The position numbers were made by a program, and so were the translations under genes. DNA of 64,000 nucleotides from the NCBI GenBank assembly GCA_029972225.1, contig CP124756.1, positions 2,338,001 through 2,402,000 on the forward strand, in the 5' to 3' direction. The notes under the pieces are model-generated. The model was given only the letters and a program-made list of their open reading frames with translations, was not told where the DNA came from and made no database searches. Source of the stretch: Candidatus Thiothrix putei. Lineage in GTDB: Bacteria; Pseudomonadota; Gammaproteobacteria; Thiotrichales; Thiotrichaceae. Position 1 is the first letter of the stretch, and each line of letters begins with the position of its first letter. Of this stretch, positions 47,146 through 56,702 are shown piece after piece.

Positions 47146-48101
47146 TGCAGTGCCGTATTTGTGGCAGTAACGGCGCACACCGCCACTATGTCGCCAAGGA
47201 AATGATGCTGGGGTTACGTGACGAACACCGTTATTTTCAGTGTGCGGATTGCGATTGCCTGCAAATCGAACAGATTCCTGCCAATATCACGGATTATTAT
47301 CCCGACAACTATTATTCCTACAGCGATGCAACCAAAGCAGGTAATACGCTTAAACAAACCTTAACCAAGCTGCGGGATCGTTACGAAGTCACCGGTAAGT
47401 GTTTGCTTGGGCGTGTGATGCATTTGTGGATACCCCATGCGAAACTGGCGACTTTACGCCCGTTAAAGCTAACGCCAAGAGCCAAAATATTGGATGTAGG
47501 ATGCGGTGCAGGCCATTTACTACTCTCACTAAATGAACTTGGCTTTAAAAACTTATTGGGAATTGACCCGTTTAATCATGCTGACATTCTTTATCCTAAC
47601 GGTTTACGGATCGAAAAGCGGGATATTTTCAGCGAAACGGGACAATGGGACGTGGTAATGTTTCACCACTCTTTTGAACACTTACCGAATCAGCGTCTCC
47701 ATTTAGGACAGGTATACAACATTCTAAAACCGGGCGGTATGGCTTTGGTACGTATACCAACCGTATCCTCCTATGTGTGGCAGGAATACGGCATAAATTG
47801 GGTACAATTGGATGCACCGCGCCATTTTTATCTGCATTCGGTCAAGAGTATGCAAGCATTAGCCGAACAAGCCGGTTTTTTGTGTGAGCAGGTGATATAC
47901 GACTCCAACGCACTGCAATTTTGGGGCAGTAAGCAATATGAGCGGGATATTCCGTTGCGTGATCCTCGTTCGTGGTCAGAATCACCGGAAAAGTCATTGT
48001 TTACGCGCAAACAAATCACTGAATTTGAACAACGAGCACGCGAGTTAAATGCGCTGAACCAAGGGGATCAGGCAGCATTTTACTTGAGAAAACCGGCATG
48101 A
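47145..48101 (+). CDS. SAM-dependent methyltransferase with N-terminal zinc knuckle
   Basis: A 318-residue protein. The N-terminus carries CRICG and CADCDC pairs (about residues 3-45), a probable zinc-binding module often seen before sugar methyltransferase domains. The class I SAM-binding fold begins at LDVGCGAGHLLLSL (about residues 117-130), followed by DVVMFHHSFEHLPN and KPGGMALVRIPT. It probably methylates a sugar or lipid-linked intermediate of the polysaccharide, by context. The stop overlaps the next gene by four bases. Confidence 0.85.
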   Translation: MQCRICGSNGAHRHYVAKEMMLGLRDEHRYFQCADCDCLQIEQIPANITDYYPDNYYSYSDATKAGNTLKQTLTKLRDRYEVTGKCLLGRVMHLWIPHAKLATLRPLKLTPRAKILDVGCGAGHLLLSLNELGFKNLLGIDPFNHADILYPNGLRIEKRDIFSETGQWDVVMFHHSFEHLPNQRLHLGQVYNILKPGGMALVRIPTVSSYVWQEYGINWVQLDAPRHFYLHSVKSMQALAEQAGFLCEQVIYDSNALQFWGSKQYERDIPLRDPRSWSESPEKSLFTRKQITEFEQRARELNALNQGDQAAFYLRKPA

Positions 48102-48559
48102 ATGGCAAGCCTAAGCTCCTCGCCATATCCTCCCCCGGCGGGCATTGGATTCAACTCACCCGACTATGTTCTGGGTTAGAAGGCCATTATCAGGTGGTAT
48201 ATGCCATGCCAGCAGCTTTGTTCACATCGGCTACGCTCAGTGAACGGAAAATGTATGCAGTAACGGATGTGAGTGCGGATGATAAATGGCGATTGGTTCC
48301 GTGTACCTTACAAATATTGTATATCCTTTTGAAAGAGCGCCCGAAAGCAATTTTATCCACGGGTGCAGCACCCGGTGCAGTAGCAATTTGGCTGGGCAGT
48401 TTTCTTGGTATCCGCACCATTTGGGTGGATAGCATTGCCAATGTGAAACACATTTCCCGTGCCGGTAAACTGGCAAAAAAGCGAGCGGATGTCTTCCTGA
48501 CACAATGGGAACATTTAAGCAACAGCCAAGATATTCTGTTCAAAGGAGCAGTGCTGTGA
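48098..48559 (+). CDS. Alg14-type glycosyltransferase subunit (PssD-like)
   Basis: A 153-residue protein like the N-terminal half of a GT-B glycosyltransferase. SSPGGHWIQLTRLC (about residues 11-24) is the acceptor-side glycine loop and STGAAPGAVAIWLGSFLGI (about 87-105) the central block. Alg14/PssD proteins anchor and pair with an Alg13/PssE catalytic half. That partner is the next gene, overlapping by four bases. Together they likely add one sugar to the lipid-linked repeat unit. Confidence 0.85.
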   Translation: MNGKPKLLAISSPGGHWIQLTRLCSGLEGHYQVVYAMPAALFTSATLSERKMYAVTDVSADDKWRLVPCTLQILYILLKERPKAILSTGAAPGAVAIWLGSFLGIRTIWVDSIANVKHISRAGKLAKKRADVFLTQWEHLSNSQDILFKGAVL

Positions 48560-49029
48560 TCTTCGTCGCGGTGGGGACACAGTTTCCGTTTGACCGTCTG
48601 ATCCGTGCCGTAGACGAGTGGGCAGCACAACATAATGTTACGGGGATGGCGCAGATTGCTGGTGGTGAGTATTTGCCGCAACACTTGCAATGGGAACGTT
48701 TTATGACCACCGCCGTGTTCAATCAGCACTTGCAAGCGGCTGATTTGATTATTTCGCACGCTGGCATGGGCAATATCATCACCGCCCTCGAAAACCACAA
48801 ACCCATTATCGTCATGAACCGCCAACACGCATTGGGCGAACACCGCAATGACCACCAACTGGATGGGTTGGAATGGATGGGTAAATTGCCGGGCGTGTAT
48901 ACCGCCTCCACGCAAGACGAGTTGTATGCATTGCTGGAACGGCGGCAGGAATTGTATGCCACCCCACTGGCAACGGATGCTCGACGGCAAACTCTGGTCG
49001 ATTTTATTGATCAAGCCATCCGCGCATGA
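48556..49029 (+). CDS. Alg13-type glycosyltransferase subunit (PssE-like)
   Basis: The GTG at 48556, preceded by AAAGGAG and overlapping the previous stop, gives 157 residues; a longer frame from 48505 would run inside the Alg14-like gene. It matches the C-terminal, donor-binding half of a GT-B enzyme: FVAVGTQFPFDRLI at the start, ISHAGMGNIITALENHKP (about residues 70-87) for the UDP-sugar site and the DHQLDGLE helix. It should act only with its partner upstream. Confidence 0.86.
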   Translation: MIFVAVGTQFPFDRLIRAVDEWAAQHNVTGMAQIAGGEYLPQHLQWERFMTTAVFNQHLQAADLIISHAGMGNIITALENHKPIIVMNRQHALGEHRNDHQLDGLEWMGKLPGVYTASTQDELYALLERRQELYATPLATDARRQTLVDFIDQAIRA

Positions 49030-50306
49030 GCAAAATAAACTCACTATTACACACCAGTCTGATTACTACCTCCAGCCGCTTTTTGGGTGTAGGGCTTAAC
49101 TATGCCGTCATCCTGATCCTGACAAATACCTTGAGTACCGACGAATCAGGCATGGTTTTATTGTTGATGGTGTTGATTCCTGCCGCCGCTTTATTCAGCC
49201 GTTTAGGCGTCGAACAATGGCTTGTACGCGATGTGGCACGTCTGCCGGAAACGGATACACGCTTGCAAGCAGCTTACTTACGTGATGCGTACAAACTGGT
49301 GTTATGCAGCAGTGGCGCGTTCATTGTTCTGTGGTTCTTGTGTGTTCCTGTCATACAACATAGACTATTTGATGATGCCATACACGCCTTACCATTATGG
49401 TTAGCCGCCGTAGGTATCTTATTGTTTAATGTGGTGATGATTAATGCCGCTTTTCTGAAGGCGGTACATTACACCTCAGCGTCGATGCTGGTGCAAAATA
49501 GTTTGCCAGCCGTGACGTTCTTGATATTAATCGGGCTGTTCTGGCAATTACTAACAGTGAACCAAACCCATTTGTTATTGTATAGTGGGTCACTCTTGTT
49601 GGCTGGGCTACTATCGTTTTGGTGGTTGCGCCCTTGGTGGCAAGACTTATTGGTTCGGCATAATTCACGTTGGTCAATGCGTGAGGTATGGCAGCAGTCT
49701 CTCCCCCTTGCGCCTGTTTCCATCTTGGCTTTTTTAATGTTATGGACAGATACATTACTGACAGGGTGGATGTTGAATAACCATGATGTTGCATTATACA
49801 GCGTTGCCGCTCGCCTATCGTTTGTCAGTTTATTTTTTCTGGGTGCAATGGATGCCACCATTTACCCACGCTTACTGCGTATCCACCAGCAACAACCTGA
49901 ACAGGCTAAACGCTTTTTCTGGCAAGCTACCGCATTAGTGGCAGGAATTTTAGGTGGCGTGACATTAGTATTATTGCTGTTAAGCGATGTGTTGCTGGCA
50001 CTGTTTAAACCCGACTACCTGCAAGCTAGTAATGTGTTAAGTATTCTGTTGCTGGCACAACTGGTCAGGGCATTGAGTTTGACATTCTCATTCATGTTCA
50101 TCATTAAAGAGCAAGTCTGGTATCTGAACACCTTACTAGGTACTGCTTTAATGGTAGATATTGTGAGTAATTTGCTGTTGATTCCTCTATACGGAATCGC
50201 AGGGGCGGCAGCGGCAACCCTATTGGCAAATAGCGTGCTAACCGGCGGCGTAATCTTGCTGTTCTTCAAAAACCGCCTGCTAAGCGAACATGGGCAACTA
50301 TACTAG
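49026..50306 (+). CDS. Oligosaccharide flippase (Wzx/RfbX type)
   Basis: A 426-residue polytopic membrane protein with about twelve hydrophobic helices, of the MATE/MOP exporter superfamily. It starts with a polar segment and LITTSSRFLGVGLNYAVILI and ends in a short cytosolic tail. Such proteins flip undecaprenyl-linked repeat units to the periplasmic side. Its stop is eight bases before the polymerase-like gene. The call rests on topology, length and position. Confidence 0.82.
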   Translation: MSKINSLLHTSLITTSSRFLGVGLNYAVILILTNTLSTDESGMVLLLMVLIPAAALFSRLGVEQWLVRDVARLPETDTRLQAAYLRDAYKLVLCSSGAFIVLWFLCVPVIQHRLFDDAIHALPLWLAAVGILLFNVVMINAAFLKAVHYTSASMLVQNSLPAVTFLILIGLFWQLLTVNQTHLLLYSGSLLLAGLLSFWWLRPWWQDLLVRHNSRWSMREVWQQSLPLAPVSILAFLMLWTDTLLTGWMLNNHDVALYSVAARLSFVSLFFLGAMDATIYPRLLRIHQQQPEQAKRFFWQATALVAGILGGVTLVLLLLSDVLLALFKPDYLQASNVLSILLLAQLVRALSLTFSFMFIIKEQVWYLNTLLGTALMVDIVSNLLLIPLYGIAGAAAATLLANSVLTGGVILLFFKNRLLSEHGQLY

Positions 50307-50314
50307 GAAGCACC

Positions 50315-51613
50315 ATGCTAAGAGTTATTGCTATCTCATTCATTATATCAACATTTATCCCTTCTGAATTTTTTTTCATGGTGGGATCAGTACGAATTGA
50401 AGCTTACCGTCTCATATTAGGTTTAGCATTGCTGTATGCGGCATTTAACTTTAGGCTGGCGCTTCAACAAGCTGATTTAGTAGATATTTTACTAATAGCA
50501 TTAACGGGGTTCGTATTCGCTAGCTTTTTGCATAATCATGGCCTTCAAAAAGCGGTGGAATCCACTGGAATTTTCGCTATCGAAACCTTGGGAGCTTTTT
50601 ATCTCGCCCGCCTGTTTATTACCACACCACAACGCTTTTATCGGCTAAACCAAATATTTATTACGCTCTTAGCTTTACTCACCACCTTGACATTTTACGA
50701 AGCCTTTACCCAACACCGCGTGTTACATGAAGTGGCGGAGAATATTACCGGTAATCAGGCTCTCGACCCGCGCTTGTATACGCATTATTACATCCGCAAT
50801 GGCATTATGCGGGCGACCAGCTTGTTTGAGCATCCGATTTTATACGGAACCTTGATGGCCTTGTTCTTCCCGTTCGCCATCCTACTGGTATTACGTTACC
50901 GTAGTACCGGACATGTATTAACATTGGGTGGATTAGTCACCTCGATGATTTTAACGTTATCGTCTGCGCCACTATTAGCCATTATTTTTCAGGGATTTAC
51001 TGCCATATTGGTTAGATTCTGGCAAAACGCCCGTGAGTTTTGGCTGTCGATGTTTTTTGGCGGGCTTGCCACCGCTTTATTGATTGAAGCATTTTCTAAC
51101 AGGGTTTTTTTCGGGATCCTCATTTCTTACCTGACCTTTAACCCCAATACAGGCTACTTCCGTATTTTGCAGTGGGAATACACCACCGATGACATCCGTG
51201 ACAACCTGATTCTGGGTATCGCGCATCACGATTGGACACGCCCGTATTGGATGGAATGGATGGGGAATAGCATTGACAGTTTCTGGCTATTATTGATTCT
51301 CCAGCACGGTTTGTTCGCATTAATCCTATTGCTGTTGGCGTGCTTGTATGCTGTTTTCCATACCCTCAACCTTGCGCATCACCATTGTGAGCAACACCGC
51401 TGGATGGTATCTGCCTGGATTATGTCGTTCATGTCACTGATTCTAATCGGCTTTACGGTGGATTATTTCGGTAAGTTACAACCCCTCTTTTTCTTTATGC
51501 TGGGGGCAATTGGTTGGGCACACTATTATCCTTTATGGAACCGTCAGGCGGAAGAATTGGCATCATCAGACAATTCCCACAATACTAACCTCAACGATAA
51601 CCGTGAAAATTAA
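50315..51613 (+). CDS. Wzy/WaaL-like O-antigen polymerase or ligase
   Basis: A 432-residue membrane protein with about ten to eleven helices and a large periplasmic loop (about residues 265-330) containing NPNTGYFRILQWEYTTDDIR and GIAHHDWTRPYWMEW. This is the layout of O-antigen polymerase and ligase proteins, which are too diverged for motif calls. Beside a flippase and within a polysaccharide locus the polymerase role is more likely. It ends in a polar tail. Confidence 0.7.
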   Translation: MLRVIAISFIISTFIPSEFFFMVGSVRIEAYRLILGLALLYAAFNFRLALQQADLVDILLIALTGFVFASFLHNHGLQKAVESTGIFAIETLGAFYLARLFITTPQRFYRLNQIFITLLALLTTLTFYEAFTQHRVLHEVAENITGNQALDPRLYTHYYIRNGIMRATSLFEHPILYGTLMALFFPFAILLVLRYRSTGHVLTLGGLVTSMILTLSSAPLLAIIFQGFTAILVRFWQNAREFWLSMFFGGLATALLIEAFSNRVFFGILISYLTFNPNTGYFRILQWEYTTDDIRDNLILGIAHHDWTRPYWMEWMGNSIDSFWLLLILQHGLFALILLLLACLYAVFHTLNLAHHHCEQHRWMVSAWIMSFMSLILIGFTVDYFGKLQPLFFFMLGAIGWAHYYPLWNRQAEELASSDNSHNTNLNDNREN

Positions 51614-51622
51614 AGACAAGAC

Positions 51623-52081
51623 ATGAGACTGCGTTTTATTAATCAAAGAGTATTTATGTGGCTGGTATGGTTTCGTGACAGTCTACTCTGGCTGCGCACC
51701 TGGTATTTCCGCACCATTTATGGCATGAATATCGCACCCGATGTACGGATTTCTTTTAAGGCAAGGCTGGACAAAACGAACCCTCGCTGTGTTGAAATTG
51801 GGGAAAAAACTTATATTGCATTCGATGCCATTATCCTTGCGCATGATTATGCTACCCGACGACATGGTGGGCAATTCGAGCAAAAGACTCGCATTGGGAC
51901 TAACTGTTTTATCGGCTGTGCGGCGATTATTTTGCCGGGAGTCAGCATCGGCGATCAGGTCATTGTTGGAGCAGGTAGTGTCGTTACCAAAGATGTGCCT
52001 GCGCATTCAATTGTAGCGGGTAATCCAGCCAAAGTAGTGCGTTCCGGCATCCAGACGATTGCTTATGGGAGATTGGTATGA
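51623..52081 (+). CDS. Hexapeptide-repeat acyltransferase
   Basis: A 152-residue left-handed beta-helix protein of the acetyltransferase (WcaF/LacA-like) group. Hexapeptide repeats are visible in TRIGTNCFIGCAAIILPGVSIG, split as TNCFIG, CAAIIL and PGVSIG, and in DQVIVGAGSVVTKDVPAHSI and VAGNPAKVVRS near the end. The N-terminal RLRFINQRVFMWLVWFRDSL helix may contact the membrane. It probably acetylates a polysaccharide sugar. The ATG of the next gene overlaps its stop by four bases. Confidence 0.85.
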   Translation: MRLRFINQRVFMWLVWFRDSLLWLRTWYFRTIYGMNIAPDVRISFKARLDKTNPRCVEIGEKTYIAFDAIILAHDYATRRHGGQFEQKTRIGTNCFIGCAAIILPGVSIGDQVIVGAGSVVTKDVPAHSIVAGNPAKVVRSGIQTIAYGRLV

Positions 52082-53010
52082 TCACTGCCACACCAGACGT
52101 TAGCATCATTCTGGTTTCTTATAATACATCTAGTTACATCCGCCGTGCACTGGAGTCGCTATTTCGCGAAACCCAATTGACCTCTTTTGAGGTCATCGTG
52201 GTGGATAATGCCTCTGGTGACGGTTCTGTCGCGATGATTCGTCAGTTTTTTCCGCAAGTGATGCTGATTGAATCTGGGGAAAATCTGGGCTTTGCAGGAG
52301 GAGTGCAACTGGGCGCACAACAGGCAAAAGGTAGCTATCTGCTGTTGTTAAACCCAGATACGGTAATTGTTAATGCAGCCGTAGATCGTTTATTGCACTT
52401 CGCCAGACTTTACCCGGATAGCGGTATTTGGAGCGGCGTTACCCTCAATAACGATATGAGCCTGAATACTCAACATGCCTGGAGCAGGCCTAACTTACGT
52501 GATTTATTTTATAGTGCTATAGGATTAAGTAAGTTATTCAATAAAACCTGCGTATTCAATAACGCCAACTACGGTTGCTGGGCACGCGATACCATCAAAG
52601 ATGTGGATATTGTGTCCGGTTGCTTCTTTCTAACCACCCGTGAATTGTGGGATAAACTCGGTGGGCTGGATGCCAGCTTTTTCATGTACGCCGAAGAAGC
52701 CGACTATTGCCTACGTGCCAAAACCCTAGGTTATCAACCAATAGTCACACCTGATGCCCGCATTATCCATCACGGCGGTGTCAGCCACAGTCATTTTTCT
52801 GGAAAACAAATCAAGTTACTCAAAGGTAAAGTGGAGCTGTTCAATCGACACGTAGCTGCGTGGCAACGCCCTGCCTACACAGCTTTACTTTATTTCTATG
52901 TACTGAACAAATATATATTACATACCGTTTTCAAACCACACTCAGAACAACGGCGTGAGTGGCGAACCATATTTGCACAACGTGCGGACTGGTTGAGAGG
53001 GTATCGTTAA
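52078..53010 (+). CDS. Family 2 glycosyltransferase, rhamnosyltransferase-like
   Basis: A 310-residue GT-A enzyme. VSIILVSYNTSSYIRRALES (about residues 8-27) opens the fold, EVIVVDNASGDGS and LLLLNPDTVIV hold the donor and metal residues (a DxD-type element), and DIVSGCFFLTTRELWDKLGG with FMYAEEADYCLRA (the ED acceptor base motif) are typical of rhamnosyl-type transferases. With the rmlABCD genes nearby, a dTDP-rhamnose donor is plausible but unproved. Confidence 0.88.
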   Translation: MITATPDVSIILVSYNTSSYIRRALESLFRETQLTSFEVIVVDNASGDGSVAMIRQFFPQVMLIESGENLGFAGGVQLGAQQAKGSYLLLLNPDTVIVNAAVDRLLHFARLYPDSGIWSGVTLNNDMSLNTQHAWSRPNLRDLFYSAIGLSKLFNKTCVFNNANYGCWARDTIKDVDIVSGCFFLTTRELWDKLGGLDASFFMYAEEADYCLRAKTLGYQPIVTPDARIIHHGGVSHSHFSGKQIKLLKGKVELFNRHVAAWQRPAYTALLYFYVLNKYILHTVFKPHSEQRREWRTIFAQRADWLRGYR

Positions 53011-53834
53011 TGGCGAGCGTGATTGTTCCTGCACACAATGAAGCGAGCGTGATCCGGCGTTGCTTAGATAGTCTCAAAGATCAGCCAGATATAGAGACAC
53101 TGATTGTGGCCTGTAATGGGTGTACTGATAATACGGCTGACATTGTGCGCAACGAATACCCGCAAGCGATTTGCTTAGAGATTGAAATACCTTCTAAAGT
53201 CAATGCCTTGAATGAAGCTGAAAAACATGTCACTAGCTGGCCCGTCTTTTACCTTGATGCTGATACATGTCTATCACCTAATGCGATTCACGCGATTACA
53301 CAAATAATGGCGAGTGGTAGCCCCTTGTTGGCTGCACCCGAACCGGTTATTGACACATCCCAATCTTCTTGGGCAGTCCGGCAGTATTATCGTATTTGGT
53401 TGCAACTGCCCTATATTCGCGAAGGCGTGGTGGCTACCTGTAGCTATGTCATTAGTCGGGAAGGCCATCAACGTTTCCAGAAATTTCCGGCTGTTATCAA
53501 TGATGACGGTTTTGTGCGTTGCCAATTTGAGCGTCACGAACGTCATAATATTGCTGGCACACAAATCTTTATTAATGCCCCCCGTAATCTCACTTCGTTA
53601 ATCAAGATTAAAACACGCGCACGTTTAGGTAATATGCAGTTAGCCAGCAGCAATCTCTGCACTAAAACAGACAAAAAACCGTATTCCCGCATCTTGCTTG
53701 ATAAACTGATGAGTCGTGATGCAGTACCTGCTATCGTCTATGTGTTCATTGCAAGTTTCATTCGCTGGCGAGCCAAGCAGCAATATCGCCACTTGCAAAC
53801 CTATACATGGGAAAAAGACCAGTCTTCACGTTAA
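53010..53834 (+). CDS. Family 2 glycosyltransferase
   Basis: The ATG at 53010 overlaps the previous stop by one base and gives 274 residues. ASVIVPAHNEASVIRRCLDS begins the GT-A fold, LIVACNGCTDNTADIV and FYLDADTCLSPNAI (donor/metal site DAD) follow, and VINDDGFVRCQFERH suggests the acceptor base. The C-terminus is basic and has FIASFIRWRAK, perhaps a membrane-contact helix. Donor and acceptor are unknown. It ends the first transcript block before a 310-base gap. Confidence 0.88.
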   Translation: MASVIVPAHNEASVIRRCLDSLKDQPDIETLIVACNGCTDNTADIVRNEYPQAICLEIEIPSKVNALNEAEKHVTSWPVFYLDADTCLSPNAIHAITQIMASGSPLLAAPEPVIDTSQSSWAVRQYYRIWLQLPYIREGVVATCSYVISREGHQRFQKFPAVINDDGFVRCQFERHERHNIAGTQIFINAPRNLTSLIKIKTRARLGNMQLASSNLCTKTDKKPYSRILLDKLMSRDAVPAIVYVFIASFIRWRAKQQYRHLQTYTWEKDQSSR

Positions 53835-54144
53835 AAAATCACATCATGTTCATACCGAATACTTATAAGAAAATGCCGTTTGTATTTTTTTTACGACAAA
53901 ACTCCCCAACTGAGCTATATTACAAGCCAGTTTCAGCAACTTTCGAGTGTCATCACGGTTGCCTGATAACCAAAAGAACTATTTGAATAACAAATAGATG
54001 GGGCTTTTGTGCCATTTATTATTTTGCTTGTAACAGCGAGTTAACGTGTTGTTTTTTTACATCACCCTCTAGCCTATGCTCGCTGGTTAACAACACACTC
54101 CATGATGGCGTTTGGTGCAGCCATTGTTAGAGGATAACGGTTGA
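53835..54144 (+). promoter_or_regulatory. 310-base gap before the phosphoglycosyl transferase gene
   Basis: No gene is visible here. It holds a perfect hairpin CTATTTG/CAAATAG with a five-base loop at 53979-53997, without a T-run, and a looser inverted repeat GTGTTGTT (near 54048) with AACAACAC (near 54092). It is AT-rich and probably carries the promoter and leader for the second half of the polysaccharide locus. No JUMPstart or ops sequence was recognised. AGAGGATAA lies before the ATG at 54145. Confidence 0.4.
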
Positions 54145-55545
54145 ATGGAAAACTTGAAGACAAATAACAAAATCAGCGCTGAACTGATCTACCGAGGTAC
54201 AGACACGTTAATTATTCTGGGAATTGTTATCCTCGCATCTTTACATTCAAGCACTTACAACATTCAAGGTTACTTAAGTATCGGTCTCGGCACCTCACTT
54301 TTGTTTGGCTTGGTGGGTCGATTTACCGATATTTACACATCGTGGAGTGGAAGACCATTCTTCCGTGACGAAGTTATACGCCTTATTGTGACCTGGTTAG
54401 TGACCTTTTTGTTCCTTATTTTCATTATTTTTGCTGCAAAAACTTCAGAAGAGTTTTCACGCTTTGTATTGATAGGCTGGTTATTTATCACGCCGCTACT
54501 GCTAATCAGTAGCCGTTATGCTCTACGTAATTTACAAGCTTCACTCAAACGTATCGGCATTAACAACCACAGCATTGCCATTGCTGGCATCACCCAGCAG
54601 GGTTTACATTTTGCTCAAATGATTGAAAGCCAACCCGATTCTGGGTTTCAAATTGCTGGGTTTTACCATTTGGAAGACAATAGTTCTGCGCTTCAACTGC
54701 CACGGCACTATGCCAACCTCGGTAATGCAGAAGCGATGAAAGAAGCAGCACGCACAGGCGAGTGGGATCAGATTTACCTTGCACCAGCATCGGGACAGTC
54801 AACATTCTCTATGTGTCTGATCAATGAACTGTCAGACACGATCACACCGATTCGTCTTATCCCAGACGACTTTACCAACTCATTGTTACACAGCCGTTAC
54901 ATGGAAATTGCTGAAACACCCGTTTTACGTATTTATGATGCCCCAATGTCTACACAACGGGCATTAATCAAGCGCATAGAAGATTTGTTTCTGGGAGCGC
55001 TGATTTTAGCCCTTGTGTCACCCATGATGCTGGTCATTGCTATTGCGATTAAATTGTCTTCACCCGGCCCTATCTTATTCAAGCAGACAAGACACGGCTT
55101 GCGAGGTGAAAAATTCCAAGTACTGAAATTCCGTACCATGATAGTCTGTGAAAATGGTGGAAATATTAAACAGGCAACCCGTAATGACTGCCGGATCACT
55201 CGCATAGGTTCTTTCCTACGCAAAACATCGTTGGATGAATTACCACAGTTTTTCAACGTGCTACAAGGCCATATGTCGATTGTGGGGCCGCGTCCACACG
55301 CAGTTGCCCATAATGAAGAATACCGCCAACTCATCCCCGGTTATATGCGTCGCCACCTGATGAAACCTGGTATCACTGGCTGGGCACAAGTGAATGGCTG
55401 GCGTGGCGAAACCGATACGCTATTTAAAATGGAAAAGCGTGTAGAACTTGATATGGAATACATCCGTAGCTGGAGCTTAGCGCTGGATCTGAGAATTATT
55501 GTTGTGACGGTCTTCAAAACGTTGTATGACAAAAATGCTTACTAG
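54145..55545 (+). CDS. Undecaprenyl-phosphate glucose phosphotransferase (WcaJ-type)
   Basis: A 466-residue polyprenyl-phosphate hexose-1-phosphate transferase that starts repeat-unit synthesis on undecaprenyl phosphate. Four N-terminal membrane helices (about residues 18-125), a Rossmann CoA-binding-like domain (about 140-260), a membrane-entry helix (about 283-305) and the catalytic domain are in the family order. The core shows GPILFKQTRHGLRGEKFQVL, LRKTSLDELPQFFNVLQGHM (with the catalytic Asp-Glu pair) and VGPRPHAVAHNEEY. The next gene starts 15 bases downstream. Confidence 0.93.
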   Translation: MENLKTNNKISAELIYRGTDTLIILGIVILASLHSSTYNIQGYLSIGLGTSLLFGLVGRFTDIYTSWSGRPFFRDEVIRLIVTWLVTFLFLIFIIFAAKTSEEFSRFVLIGWLFITPLLLISSRYALRNLQASLKRIGINNHSIAIAGITQQGLHFAQMIESQPDSGFQIAGFYHLEDNSSALQLPRHYANLGNAEAMKEAARTGEWDQIYLAPASGQSTFSMCLINELSDTITPIRLIPDDFTNSLLHSRYMEIAETPVLRIYDAPMSTQRALIKRIEDLFLGALILALVSPMMLVIAIAIKLSSPGPILFKQTRHGLRGEKFQVLKFRTMIVCENGGNIKQATRNDCRITRIGSFLRKTSLDELPQFFNVLQGHMSIVGPRPHAVAHNEEYRQLIPGYMRRHLMKPGITGWAQVNGWRGETDTLFKMEKRVELDMEYIRSWSLALDLRIIVVTVFKTLYDKNAY

Positions 55546-55560
55546 AGCCACAATAAAGCA

Positions 55561-56649
55561 GTGAGAATCGAACAACTTACCTTCACCCGTTACGTCGCAG
55601 CGCTAACGGTCGTGTTTTTTCACTACGGCACAACCGTGTTTCCGGCAAATCTGGCGTGGGTAAACCCGGTATTGGCAGCAGGGCCTATTGCCGTTAGTTA
55701 CTTTTACGTACTCTCCGGCTTTATCATGGCAATTGCTTATTATCGCCCCGATAAATCACAGCAAGCATTTGATACGCGGCGCTATTGGTGGGCACGAGTC
55801 GCACGGATTTACCCCGTATACCTGTTAGCACTGTTGCTGATGGTAGCAGCAAAGTTTCAAAGTGCAGGGAGTGAACCGTTAACCGTCGCACTTAGCTTGA
55901 GCATGTTGCAAGCATGGATACCAAGCTACCCTTTAACGTTAAATTCACCCGGCTGGTCATTATCAGTAGAGGCATTTTTCTACTTGTGTTTTCCACTGTT
56001 GCTCCTGCTGGTGAAACGTTATCACTTGGTACACCTCACCATTGCTGCCGGACTATTGTGGTTAGTCACTCAAATCGGGCATACCCTCCTGCTTAATACA
56101 GAAGCGTACACACCGCGTGGATTATTGCATGATGTTATTTTTTACAATCCATTCATGCATCTAAATACATTTATCATTGGCTTTATCGCGGGAGCATGGC
56201 TACAAATGGGTAAGCTGCAACGCTTAAGTAGCCCTGGCTTAAATGTCCCTGGGCTGGTGCTGGTGTTAGCATTCATCATCATGATACTGATTACCCGTCA
56301 ACCTATAATAGACAGCACTGGTATTGCGTTTGACTACACCAATGGCCTGATTGCCCCGCTATTTTTATTGTTTATAGTCCTCCTTGCACTGAATACCGGA
56401 AAAATTAGCCGGTTTCTGCAACACAAATGGCTGGTATTGCTGGGTGAAGCCAGTTTTTCACTGTATATCTTGCAAAAACCACTGCATGGCATTTATGAAA
56501 AATTGATGCCTGCGGGGATAGATGTTAATGGAGCACTGCATTTTTACGTTTTTGTAGTACTGCTAACCATCAGTGCATTATTTTCTTATTGGTTTTTTGA
56601 AGCACCACTACGACGCTTAATCAACAACTTTGTTAACCGTGCCCCCTAA
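55561..56649 (+). CDS. Acyltransferase 3 family membrane protein
   Basis: A 362-residue protein starting at GTG, with about ten membrane helices. The acyltransferase 3 hallmarks are present: RIEQLTFTRYVAALTVVFFH with the conserved N-terminal R and H residues, a second conserved block LSGFIMAIAYYRP, then WWARVARIYPVYLLALLLMV. Members acetylate or otherwise acylate polysaccharides using cytosolic acyl-CoA. It probably modifies the polysaccharide repeat unit. Confidence 0.88.
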   Translation: MRIEQLTFTRYVAALTVVFFHYGTTVFPANLAWVNPVLAAGPIAVSYFYVLSGFIMAIAYYRPDKSQQAFDTRRYWWARVARIYPVYLLALLLMVAAKFQSAGSEPLTVALSLSMLQAWIPSYPLTLNSPGWSLSVEAFFYLCFPLLLLLVKRYHLVHLTIAAGLLWLVTQIGHTLLLNTEAYTPRGLLHDVIFYNPFMHLNTFIIGFIAGAWLQMGKLQRLSSPGLNVPGLVLVLAFIIMILITRQPIIDSTGIAFDYTNGLIAPLFLLFIVLLALNTGKISRFLQHKWLVLLGEASFSLYILQKPLHGIYEKLMPAGIDVNGALHFYVFVVLLTISALFSYWFFEAPLRRLINNFVNRAP

Positions 56650-56702
56650 GAATTGCTACAATCGGGCGCTCTACTCAACTTGGCCTATAGACCCTCTATA
56701 TC

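Noticed and set aside
48190..49044. A 284-codon minus-strand frame across the Alg14/Alg13 genes
   Set aside because: Opposes two well-supported overlapping genes in an operon entirely on the plus strand.
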